Origin: SUG1106 sp964651095
GTDB taxonomy: Bacteria > Bacillota > Clostridia > Peptostreptococcales > Anaerovoracaceae
DNA length: 20,078 nucleotides
Assembly: GCA_964651095.1 (NCBI GenBank)
Contig: CAZYWO010000031.1
Span: forward strand, 1 to 20,078
Direction of reading: 5' to 3'
In this document: positions 1-6,952 of the stretch, piece after piece
How positions within the stretch are numbered: the first letter of the stretch is position 1
Layout of the letters: every line of letters starts with the position of its first letter
Notes under the pieces: generated by a model
Database searches by the model: none
What the model saw: only the letters and a program-made list of their open reading frames with translations
Told to the model about the DNA's origin: nothing
Program-made: the position numbers and the translations under genes

Positions 1-1
1 A

Positions 2-955
2 GACGGTAAAATACAAAGATGCTCGATTTCTTTCGACTCTACAGAAGAATTGGAAGAAGTCATGCGCAATATTGCCGGCGATGTACATAGAGAAATCAGC
101 GAAATGAACCCTATCGTCGACGCCAGACTTTCCGATGGATCACGTGTAAACGAAGTATATAAGAATATTGCAGTTAACGGCCCCATTTTAACTATAAGAA
201 AATTTTCCAACAATTATATGCGTATGCAGGATCTGATAAATAATCAGATGGTGACGTTTGAAGCAGCAGTCCTCCTTGAAACGCTGGTGGAATGCGGGTA
301 TAACATTTTTATCAGCGGAGGGACTTCGTCGGGGAAGACCACTTTACTGAACGCTTTAGCAGAAGCGATTCCCGATGATGAACGTGTCATCGTTATTGAA
401 GATTCAATGGAACTAAAACTTTCATACATCGACAACATTGTACACATGGAGTGCAGAAACAGCAATGGCGCAGGAAAGGGGCGAGTGGACATGTCTCAGC
501 TTATAAAGAGCAGTCTTAGAATGAGACCTAACCGTATAATTGTCGGTGAGGTCAGAGGTGAGGAAGTGATAGACATGCTTCAAGCGATGAATACAGGACA
601 TTCAGGAAGTATGAGTACGGGTCATGGGAATTCAGTTGAAGGTATGCTTAGGCGGCTGGAATCCATGTATCTTATGGGGGTAACCTTAGATATTGAACCT
701 ATCCGTGCGCAGATTGCAGAAGGAATTGACATAATGGTACATGTAGAAAAACTTGACAGCGGCTATAGAAAAATTACCGAAATTACAGAGATAGTAGACT
801 ATGTTGATGGGAAATTCATATTAAATGCACTTATGCAGCTAGATAAAAAAGGAAATTTGGAATCTACCGGAAGAACCATTGTTAAGAGCAGAAAGCTGAA
901 CCTAAAAGGAGAAAGACATGCCGATTTATTACGACAACAGGGTTTTATCAAGTAG
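2..955 (+). CDS. tadA: TadA/CpaF-family pilus assembly ATPase (5' truncated)
   Basis: Secretion ATPase of the type II/IV (VirB11-like) superfamily, the cytoplasmic motor that powers Flp/Tad pilus assembly. The reading frame is open to the left edge, so the N-terminal part lies outside the window; 317 residues are visible. A Walker A motif GGTSSGKTT is encoded at about 317-343, followed by an Asp box-like IVIEDSMELKL and a Walker B region IIVGEVRGEE, then the His-rich NTGHSGSMSTGHGNS stretch typical of CpaF/TadA. The protein ends in a short basic tail. It overlaps the next gene by 38 bases, with that gene's ribosome binding site (AAAAGGAGA) inside this gene, so the two are probably translationally coupled. 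The family is certain; TadA rather than another VirB11-type ATPase follows from the TadB/TadC/Flp neighbours. Confidence 0.93.
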   Translation, partial: DGKIQRCSISFDSTEELEEVMRNIAGDVHREISEMNPIVDARLSDGSRVNEVYKNIAVNGPILTIRKFSNNYMRMQDLINNQMVTFEAAVLLETLVECGYNIFISGGTSSGKTTLLNALAEAIPDDERVIVIEDSMELKLSYIDNIVHMECRNSNGAGKGRVDMSQLIKSSLRMRPNRIIVGEVRGEEVIDMLQAMNTGHSGSMSTGHGNSVEGMLRRLESMYLMGVTLDIEPIRAQIAEGIDIMVHVEKLDSGYRKITEITEIVDYVDGKFILNALMQLDKKGNLESTGRTIVKSRKLNLKGERHADLLRQQGFIK

Positions 956-1664
956 AAAATTACGGTCAATTACAGTAAAGATTACTGCTCTTGGCATGAC
1001 GACAGGAATACTGTTTTATGATAGCCTTATTGCTGGTTTTTCTCTTACAGTATTATTATCGTTCCTTTTTCCAAAGTATAAAAAAACAGCGATTGAAAAT
1101 GAAAAAAACCGGCTTCTGATTCAATTCAGAGATATGCTCTATTCCGTATCATCTTCTGTTTCCTCAGGGAGAACCATGGGGCAGGCGTTGGAGGAATCCA
1201 TAGATTTCTGGAGATCAACTTATGAGGAAAAAGATTATATTATGCGGGAATTGAGGTATATGACAGGACAAATAAGAAACAGTAATGAGAGAGATACCGT
1301 TGTACTTATGGATTTTGCCAAGCGAAGCGGTTTAGATGATATAATGGATTTTGTCAGAGTATATGAAAGCTGCAAAGGCACAGGAGGAAATATGCAGCAG
1401 GCGATCAACAGAGCGGCTACTATCATAGGCGATAAGATTAACCTTGAAAGAGAACTTACGACTCTTATGTCACAAAAAATTTTTGAAAGCAGAGTTGTAG
1501 CCTCAGCGCCATTTGCAATAGTTTTACTACTTAGGATAGTTGCACCTGAATACCTTGCCCCGATGATTGAAACCAGTTCAGGCAAAATTATCATTACCTT
1601 TGCTCTCGGTCTTATGGTTATAGCTTTTATAATGATGGAAAGGATAAATAGTATTGAAATATAA
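918..1664 (+). CDS. tadB: TadB-like type II secretion system F domain protein
   Basis: Inner-membrane platform protein of the Tad pilus, 248 residues. Two hydrophobic segments lie near the N terminus (about 22-50), a soluble T2SSF (GspF-like) domain spans about 64-185 with the motif SSSVSSGRTMGQALEES and KGTGGNMQQAINRAATII, and two hydrophobic segments close the protein (about 195-212 and 223-242). This layout (TM-TM-T2SSF-TM-TM) is that of TadB. The ATG at 918 has an AAAAGGAGA site about six bases upstream, inside tadA. TadB would work with TadA and TadC to push pilin subunits out of the membrane. Family assignment is firm; the symbol rests on gene order. Confidence 0.85.
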   Translation: MPIYYDNRVLSSRKLRSITVKITALGMTTGILFYDSLIAGFSLTVLLSFLFPKYKKTAIENEKNRLLIQFRDMLYSVSSSVSSGRTMGQALEESIDFWRSTYEEKDYIMRELRYMTGQIRNSNERDTVVLMDFAKRSGLDDIMDFVRVYESCKGTGGNMQQAINRAATIIGDKINLERELTTLMSQKIFESRVVASAPFAIVLLLRIVAPEYLAPMIETSSGKIIITFALGLMVIAFIMMERINSIEI

Positions 1665-2145
1665 AGTAAAAAAGATAATGAAGAAAAACAGAGAAGATAT
1701 TATTATGACAATTCCCGCATTTATCAACCAGCTTTTGCTGCTTATGAACAGTGGAATTGTACTCCAAGATGCCTTTTGTAAAATTGCAGATGGATATGGA
1801 CGATTGCCTAATGATAGGCAGAATTATTTTACTCGTGAAATAAACAATATATATCTTACGAGCAGCCGCAGCGGTGAAAATGTTATAGTAGGTTTTTACA
1901 AATTCAGTAAATTTTCAAATGTAAAGGAACTGAGCAGAGTTGCAAATATATTGATGGAAAACCGAGAAAAGGGCACTCAGCTTTGGGACAAACTGGCAGA
2001 ACAGAGCGAGGCGCTATGGGCGGAACGCAAAAGGCTGGCTATGGAAAGGATACGTTTGGCTGAAAGTAAAATGAGCTTTCCATTGGGGTTTTTGCTCTTG
2101 GCATTAATTATAATTACAGCAGCCCCTGCAATGATGCAGATATGA
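1654..2145 (+). CDS. tadC: TadC-like short T2SSF-domain protein
   Basis: Second platform component, 163 residues from a TTG start at 1654 that has GGAAAGG about ten bases upstream; an in-frame ATG at 1678 is the alternative. It overlaps tadB by 11 bases. The T2SSF signature is visible (INQLLLLMNSGIVLQDAFCKIADG near residues 23-47; SNVKELSRVANILMENREKG in the middle), followed by a long charged helix and one clear C-terminal membrane segment (about 141-160). It is only about half the length of proteobacterial TadC, lacking the N-terminal membrane pair. No broken flanking ORF was noticed, so it looks like a naturally short form rather than a pseudogene. TadC by position and domain. Confidence 0.78.
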   Translation: MKYKVKKIMKKNREDIIMTIPAFINQLLLLMNSGIVLQDAFCKIADGYGRLPNDRQNYFTREINNIYLTSSRSGENVIVGFYKFSKFSNVKELSRVANILMENREKGTQLWDKLAEQSEALWAERKRLAMERIRLAESKMSFPLGFLLLALIIITAAPAMMQI

Positions 2146-2169
2146 ATAAAATGTTAAAGGGAGGTATTT

Positions 2170-2343
2170 ATGAGAAGAAAAATGAAAAACAGAGTCTTGC
2201 TTTTGAAAAATAAGCGGGGAATGGAGATGGTACAGGTGGCAATTCTAGTTGCTATTGCAGTAACATTGGGAATTATATTTAAAGACCAGATAACAGATTT
2301 TGTCAACGATACTTTCGGTTCCTTAAGCTCAGCAAAATTCTAA
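2170..2343 (+). CDS. flp: Flp-type type IVb pilin, 57 residues
   Basis: Small gene of 57 codons: ATG at 2170, TAA at 2341-2343, with an excellent AAAGGGAGGT site upstream (2155-2164). The product has a basic leader (MRRKMKNRVLLLKNKRG), a 19-residue hydrophobic stretch (about residues 21-37, VQVAILVAIAVTLGIIF) and a short polar end (KDQITDFVNDTFGSLSSAKF). Short leader, single N-terminal membrane helix and tiny C-terminal tail are the hallmarks of Flp/Flp1-like pilins, the main pilus subunit polymerised by TadA/B/C. The likely prepilin cleavage follows Gly17; position +5 is Gln22 and the nearest Glu is at +2, so the classical +5 Glu is absent. The strong ribosome binding site fits an abundant structural subunit. 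Confidence 0.85.
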   Translation: MRRKMKNRVLLLKNKRGMEMVQVAILVAIAVTLGIIFKDQITDFVNDTFGSLSSAKF

Positions 2344-2355
2344 GGTTTTCTTGAT

Positions 2356-2556
2356 ATGAAAATTATAGAGGCTACTTTAGTCATGCCTGTGACCTGTCTT
2401 ATAATCGTTGGACTTATTGGTTTGATGATGACATTTTACAATGAACTCATAGTGCAGATAGAAGAACATGAGGTTGAGAGAAACAACATATATCAGACCA
2501 GAGAAGTGACCTATATAAGAATTTACGATAAGGTTTATTATGAATTTACAGAGTAA
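2356..2556 (+). CDS. Small TadE-like pseudopilin or membrane protein
   Basis: 66 residues, starting 12 bases after the flp stop and in the same reading frame, with only a weak TAAGG just upstream; translation may depend on ribosomes finishing flp. The N terminus reads MKIIEATLVMPVTC and continues into one hydrophobic segment (about 6-28). The EATLVMP stretch resembles the E-A-x-x-x-x-P of TadE/TadG-like pseudopilins (compare EAALTLPIF in the gene at 3783), but the usual basic leader and Gly before the cleavage site are missing. The tail is charged, with Tyr-rich ends (YQTREVTYIRIYDKVYYEF). Most likely a minor pilin or assembly protein of the Tad system. It overlaps the next gene by 17 bases. 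Confidence 0.6.
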   Translation: MKIIEATLVMPVTCLIIVGLIGLMMTFYNELIVQIEEHEVERNNIYQTREVTYIRIYDKVYYEFTE

Positions 2557-3805
2557 AAGAGGTTCTTACACAGTATTTATCACCATAGCGTTTTCAGGGA
2601 TTTTGTTAATGATTGCTGCTGTATTGTGGACGGCAGGACAACGGGCAATAGGAAGCACAACTGAAAACTTTGGCAGACTATGGGGAAGAAGTATTCTTTC
2701 TGAATACGATATAAATTTGAAGGACAGATATGGTTTTTTTGGATATTACGGCGATGAATTTCTTGTAGAGAAAAAGCTGGACTATTACGCGGACTATACC
2801 TTTGGATGTAAAGATTACATAGACTTTGGCGGAACAACCTGCATGCTTGATGGATATAATCTGACAGAACAAGATATCTTTCTAAGCCAGATTAAGGAAA
2901 TTGTCTTAGAGCAGACAACAGCAAGACCTTTGCAAAAAAGCCAGAATGTAACCCCATCCCATGACAGCGAAAACCGTAAAATAACCAGTCAATGGATTAT
3001 TAATAGTCTGCCATCAGGTGGAAAAGGAGGCGGTATAGGCATATTATCGCTGACAAAGCGTATAAAAGATGGAATTACACCATCTTCAATTTTGTCAGAA
3101 ACCGCAGAAATCGTATATATTTTTAGATTTTTTAAAGATTATATGAATAACAGAGATTTGGGAGAAACTTATTTCAGCAATGAGATAGAATATATAATCA
3201 GCGGAAAACCGGATGATGAAAAAGCGAGGAAAAGTGTTTATAATGACTTGATAATTTTAAGAAACAGTCTTAATCTGGCATATTTATATACCTGTGACTC
3301 AAAGCGCAGTGCAGCGCTGGCAGCGGCAGAAGCTATTACACCGGGACCTGCGGCAGCAATAACTCAAGGGTTGATTATGGAAACGTGGGCATATATTGAA
3401 GCGCGAAACGACCTTAAGGCTCTTTACGACGGAGACCCTGTTCCTCTGTTAAAGAGAGATGAAAACTGGGCGATAACCTTGGAAAATGTTCTGCTTTCAC
3501 TATTCAAAATAGAGGAAGACGGTCAGGTAACGGTAAATTCCATTGACATAGAAGACAATCAAAAAAATGAAAACGCTGGCTACGTTAAACCTACGAAAGT
3601 CGAGGGAATTGAATATGCGGATTATTTAAAACTTTTGCTTGCAGCAGTTCCGGAGAATACTAAAACCCTGAGGATGATGGATCTTATTCAGATAAACATG
3701 AAATATCTCTATTGTGACTATTTTCTTATTAAGGATTATTATGCAGGATTAAAGTTTTCTATTGAGGTGAACGGTAAAAATCATGAGTTTGAGGAAGAAT
3801 ATTAG
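2540..3805 (+). CDS. DUF5702-like Tad-associated membrane-anchored protein
   Basis: 421 residues. A single N-terminal membrane helix (about 10-33) follows a short leader with Arg-Gly (KRGSYTVF), like a prepilin leader but with Phe instead of Glu at +5. The rest is a large hydrophilic, presumably extracytoplasmic domain with SILSEYDINLKDRYGFFGYY near the start, a feature I associate with DUF5702 proteins found in clostridial tad loci. The protein ends with YLYCDYFLIKDYYAGLKFSIEV. Its role is unknown; by position it could be a large TadG-like minor pilin or tip protein. Genes overlap on both sides (17 and 23 bases), consistent with coupled translation in the operon. The DUF number is from memory of the family pattern. 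Confidence 0.65.
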   Translation: MNLQSKRGSYTVFITIAFSGILLMIAAVLWTAGQRAIGSTTENFGRLWGRSILSEYDINLKDRYGFFGYYGDEFLVEKKLDYYADYTFGCKDYIDFGGTTCMLDGYNLTEQDIFLSQIKEIVLEQTTARPLQKSQNVTPSHDSENRKITSQWIINSLPSGGKGGGIGILSLTKRIKDGITPSSILSETAEIVYIFRFFKDYMNNRDLGETYFSNEIEYIISGKPDDEKARKSVYNDLIILRNSLNLAYLYTCDSKRSAALAAAEAITPGPAAAITQGLIMETWAYIEARNDLKALYDGDPVPLLKRDENWAITLENVLLSLFKIEEDGQVTVNSIDIEDNQKNENAGYVKPTKVEGIEYADYLKLLLAAVPENTKTLRMMDLIQINMKYLYCDYFLIKDYYAGLKFSIEVNGKNHEFEEEY

Positions 3806-4442
3806 AAATAAGGCGGGAAGCTATATTGTAGAGGCTGCTTTAACTCTTCCCATATTTATAGTTTGTGTTGTAGCGCTGGCTTTGATAATAAATATAATAT
3901 CTATTTGTGAAAATATCGGATTTGTGACTTCAAGAGAAGTCAGAGATATTGATATGAATTCGTATAGTTCATATTCTTTTGAATTGTTAAGCGATATATC
4001 CCTTTGCAAGTTTATTATCGAAGACAGCGTTATGGAGGAAAATCCAAAACTTACTAAATTTAAAGTGACAAATTTGGACTATTTGTACAGTTACGATAAT
4101 ATAAATAATTTAATAGGAGTTGATACAAAGGCAATTTTTAAAGTGGAGAATCCGCTTGGAATTTACGGAGAAATTCAGTTTACGCAAGGACTTTTAACTA
4201 GAGCCTTTGTGGGCGATTTGCAGGAAGAAAGACCGCTTTCAGAAGACGAATTTTGTGAAAATAGTCCTTCTGAGACTGTAATTATATTTCCAAAGTACGG
4301 AACTAGGTATCACTTGCCGGATTGCAGATATGTGAAACGGGAGTACAAGGAGGAGAAATACAATCTGAAAATGGAAATGGAAGACGCAAAAAGAAAAGGT
4401 TATACACCTTGTATGATATGTGGGGGAGGTAAAAATGAATAA
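3783..4442 (+). CDS. TadE-like pseudopilin with C-terminal His/Cys metal-binding-like motif
   Basis: 219 residues. The N terminus is a good class III prepilin signal: basic leader, Gly12, then SYIVE with Glu17 at +5, and a hydrophobic helix to about residue 42, as in TadE/TadF pseudopilins (VEAALTLPIF). A middle region (about 50-150) is polar without recognised motifs. The C-terminal 45 residues contain YHLPDC (His177, Cys181), a Lys/Glu-rich helix, and GYTPCMIC (Cys210, Cys213): the YHxxxC...GYxPCxxC pattern resembles the small zinc-binding module seen in Ada-like and various secreted proteins. Putting that module on a pilin-like protein is unusual. It overlaps the preceding gene by 23 bases and the next by 8. 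Confidence 0.75.
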   Translation: MSLRKNIRNKAGSYIVEAALTLPIFIVCVVALALIINIISICENIGFVTSREVRDIDMNSYSSYSFELLSDISLCKFIIEDSVMEENPKLTKFKVTNLDYLYSYDNINNLIGVDTKAIFKVENPLGIYGEIQFTQGLLTRAFVGDLQEERPLSEDEFCENSPSETVIIFPKYGTRYHLPDCRYVKREYKEEKYNLKMEMEDAKRKGYTPCMICGGGKNE

Positions 4443-4965
4443 TATAGTTAATGTGGATTTGTCCAAAGCTGCAATTAACTTTCCACAAAAAATAGAAGCG
4501 CTGATTGCAGGACAATGTCCACAAATAATACCGCTTAATGCAGTGATTAGCGATGATTTTACAAGAGGAATTTATAATACTTCGGGATATGTCAGACTGT
4601 CCTCGCTTAAAAATATGTCGGCGTTTAATATACTGAATATTGCAGAACGAACCTTAGAATGTATTGAAACCTGCAAGGATTACTTATTTTTTCCTGATGA
4701 ATATGTACTTTCAATTGATACGGTATACATAAAAGAAGATTTTAAAGAAGCCAAACTTCTATACATACCTGAGAAGAGGACAAGCGGAGAGAATGGCGCC
4801 GTTTCATACTTTATTTTTTCTCTTAAGAGTCTTACAACTGAAAACGGCAGAACTTATTTAGATACGCTTGGAAACATGATGGAATGTAAAAATCTTAGAA
4901 TTTCAAGGGTAATTGCTTTTGTGGAAGAATTAAAGAGAGAAATTGTCCTGTTCGGGATCGAGTAA
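4435..4965 (+). CDS. DUF6382-like protein lacking an FHA domain
   Basis: 176 residues from ATG 4435, preceded by a strong GGGGGAGGT at about 4422-4430; a GTG at 4420 is in frame but lies inside the ribosome binding site and is rejected. No membrane segment or signal. The order of motifs (YNTSGYVRLSS, then ILNIAERTLECIETCKDYLF, then VLSIDTVYIKED and AKLLYIPEK) matches my recollection of the DUF6382 domain, normally followed by a phosphothreonine-binding FHA domain in clostridial Tad loci. Here the protein stops right after the DUF6382-like part, and the 50 bases downstream hold a terminator, so no FHA domain is present. Probably a cytoplasmic accessory of the pilus machine. Last gene of the operon, overlapping its neighbour by 8 bases. 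Confidence 0.6.
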   Translation: MNNIVNVDLSKAAINFPQKIEALIAGQCPQIIPLNAVISDDFTRGIYNTSGYVRLSSLKNMSAFNILNIAERTLECIETCKDYLFFPDEYVLSIDTVYIKEDFKEAKLLYIPEKRTSGENGAVSYFIFSLKSLTTENGRTYLDTLGNMMECKNLRISRVIAFVEELKREIVLFGIE

Positions 4966-5003
4966 ATTTTTTCGTTAATTAAACTTTGGGAGAGTAATGC
5001 TTT

Positions 5004-5035
5004 ACAGATGGCCTTTGAGTCATCTGTTTTCTTTT
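5004..5035 (+). terminator. Intrinsic terminator of the tad operon
   Basis: A 7-bp stem ACAGATG/CATCTGT (5004-5010 and 5021-5027) with a 10-base loop is followed by TTTTCTTTT. It lies 38 bases after the last tad-operon gene. Confidence 0.75.
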
Positions 5036-5043
5036 AGCATAAT
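5015..5043 (+). promoter_or_regulatory. Putative sigma-A promoter for SPOR/rarA/ispH-S1 genes
   Basis: TTGAGT (5015-5020), 17 bases, then CATAAT (5038-5043). Four of six and five of six bases match consensus. It overlaps the terminator hairpin of the preceding operon and sits about 50 bases before the next start codon. Confidence 0.45.
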
Positions 5044-5091
5044 AAACGGTCAGTTGAAATAAAATGTACAAATATATTTGGAGGTGTGGAT

Positions 5092-5655
5092 ATGGTAAGT
5101 CCGACTGGCAGAAGGAAAGTGAGAAAAAGAAAGGCTCAGGTTGAAAATTCAAGAGTGAAATTAGGAATAATTATTGGTATAATGTTGTTAGCAATTTTCT
5201 TTGGCTTTTTAACCGCAAGATTTGTAATCGGACCAATTATAGGATATAATGCTGATGAAAGCCCAATTAAACAGGCAGATGATCAAGATGCACAGAAGGA
5301 TAATGAAGACGGGGAAGATAATAAAGACGAAAATGCTAATACTGATGTTGACGCTGATTCAGGCAAAGATTCAGATGAAGAAGCTGCGGATTCAAAAGAT
5401 GATGAAGGAGACACAGAGGTAAGCGCAACGCCGACAGAGGGATATGCACTTCAATTTGGGGCATTTTCTACTAAAGATGCGGCGCAAAAACTTGCAGACC
5501 AATTGAAAGAAAAGGGCATAGAGACTAAAGTTGTGGAAGTTGATAAAGTGTTTAAAGTTATAAGCCCTATCGTCGATACTAAAAGTGATGCACTGGATGC
5601 ACTTGAGAAAGTAAAAGAAAAAGAAGTGACGGATGTTTTTGTAGCATCGTTCTAA
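5092..5655 (+). CDS. SPOR-domain single-pass membrane protein
   Basis: 187 residues from ATG 5092, which has GGAGG seven bases upstream (5080-5084); an in-frame GTG at 5086 is too close to that site. A basic cytoplasmic N terminus (RRKVRKRK) precedes one membrane helix (about 24-47), a very acidic linker rich in Asp, Glu, Asn and Lys (about 54-110), and a C-terminal SPOR fold (about 118-187: YALQFGAFSTKDAAQKLADQL, then KVFKVISPI). SPOR domains bind peptidoglycan strands stripped of stem peptides, usually at division septa or around spores, so the protein probably localises to the cell wall at such sites. Family firm; precise role unknown. rarA starts 28 bases after its stop. Confidence 0.85.
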   Translation: MVSPTGRRKVRKRKAQVENSRVKLGIIIGIMLLAIFFGFLTARFVIGPIIGYNADESPIKQADDQDAQKDNEDGEDNKDENANTDVDADSGKDSDEEAADSKDDEGDTEVSATPTEGYALQFGAFSTKDAAQKLADQLKEKGIETKVVEVDKVFKVISPIVDTKSDALDALEKVKEKEVTDVFVASF

Positions 5656-5683
5656 TAAACATTGATACCGGAGGATAAAATAA

Positions 5684-6952
5684 TTGATACCTTTATCGAC
5701 AAGAATGAGACCTAACAAGCTGGAAGAATTTGTGGGACAGGAGCATTTCATGTACCCCGGCTCTTTATTTTACAATTCTGTAAAAAACAGAACATTTGAT
5801 TCAGCGATTTTCTTTGGTCCATCCGGGACAGGTAAAACTACCCTTGCAAGAATTATTGCAGGAGAAATGGACAGCAATTTTTATGAAATTAATGCGTCTA
5901 CTACCGGGACCAAGGAGCTTAAAGAATTGATTGACAGGGCAAAATTGAGCTTCTATGGTCTTGAAAAGAAAGCCACTTATGTTTACATCGACGAGTTCCA
6001 CAGATGGAATAAATTGCAACAGGATTCTTTGCTGAAAGCTCTTGAAGAAGGTGTGATTAAGTTTATCGGCAGCACTACAGAGAATCCATATTTTGCCGTA
6101 AATAACGCTGTAATCAGCAGAGTCAGAAATATTTATGAGTTTAAACGATTGTCTCCGGGTAATCTGTTAACAATAATTAAGAAAACTCTTGAAGATAAAA
6201 ATGCGGGCTTCGGCAATTTAGATATAAAGTATGAAGAAAGTGCTATTAAGATTTTGTCAGAGCTGGCGAATGGTGATGCAAGGGTTGCCCTTGACACCAT
6301 TGGCTTCATAGTGGACAATCTCAATGAGGGACAGATAATTGATAATAAAATAGTTTCAGAAGCAATGCAAAGAAAGGTTGGATTTTATGATAAAACCAAC
6401 GACAGATACGACCTGCTCAGCGCCTTGCAGAAATCGGTGCGGGGGAGCGATCCGGACGCGGCGATTCACTATTTTGCTCGCCTTATTGACGGTGGAGCCG
6501 ATATTCAGATGATTGGAAGAAGGCTCTTGGTAATGGCAAGCGAAGATATTGGCATGGCTTATCCGTCAGCAATTTCAATTGTTACGTCTTGCGTGCAGGC
6601 GGCCCTTATGGTAGGACTTCCTGAAGCCGCAATAAATTTAAGCCAGGCGGTAATTTTACTTGCATCCGCGCCAAAATCCAATTCGTCGATGGAAGCTTTC
6701 AATGCCGCTCTTAGCGATCTGCAAAATAGAAAAATAGACGATGTTCCAATTCATCTTAAGGACAGCCATTATCAGGGCGCTAAGGATATGGGATATGGAA
6801 GTGCATATAAATACCCACATGCTTATGGCGGTTATGTGAAGCAGCAATATTTACCGGACAACCTATATAAAGAAGGTGTAAAATATTATAAACCTACTAA
6901 TAACGGTTCAGAGATTTCATTTAAAAAATATTTAGAAAGTCTGGAAAAATAA
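5684..6952 (+). CDS. rarA: Replication-associated recombination protein A (RarA/MgsA AAA+ ATPase)
   Basis: 422 residues, from a TTG at 5684 with GGAGG nine bases upstream. AAA+ ATPase related to clamp-loader subunits and RuvB, acting at stalled replication forks. Visible motifs: RPNKLEEFVGQEH at the N terminus, Walker A GPSGTGKTT (45-53), Walker B YIDEFHRWNK (D103, E104; most homologues read DEIHRFNK), sensor 1 GSTTENP (129-135) and arginine-finger region SRVRN (145-149). The C-terminal half carries the RarA tetramerisation region with the conserved MGYGSAYKYPHAYGGYV. Length and motif order are normal for the family. Its stop codon directly abuts the next start codon, suggesting coupled translation with ispH-S1. 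Confidence 0.95.
   Translation: MIPLSTRMRPNKLEEFVGQEHFMYPGSLFYNSVKNRTFDSAIFFGPSGTGKTTLARIIAGEMDSNFYEINASTTGTKELKELIDRAKLSFYGLEKKATYVYIDEFHRWNKLQQDSLLKALEEGVIKFIGSTTENPYFAVNNAVISRVRNIYEFKRLSPGNLLTIIKKTLEDKNAGFGNLDIKYEESAIKILSELANGDARVALDTIGFIVDNLNEGQIIDNKIVSEAMQRKVGFYDKTNDRYDLLSALQKSVRGSDPDAAIHYFARLIDGGADIQMIGRRLLVMASEDIGMAYPSAISIVTSCVQAALMVGLPEAAINLSQAVILLASAPKSNSSMEAFNAALSDLQNRKIDDVPIHLKDSHYQGAKDMGYGSAYKYPHAYGGYVKQQYLPDNLYKEGVKYYKPTNNGSEISFKKYLESLEK

Noticed and set aside
1654..2145. tadC as a truncated pseudogene
   Set aside because: The frame is intact, the T2SSF motif and C-terminal membrane helix are present, and the gene is tightly packed in the operon, so a naturally short form is more likely.
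5684..6952. Defective Walker B in RarA (DEFHRW instead of DEIHRF)
   Set aside because: The catalytic Asp and Glu are kept and only hydrophobic neighbours vary; all other AAA+ motifs are intact.
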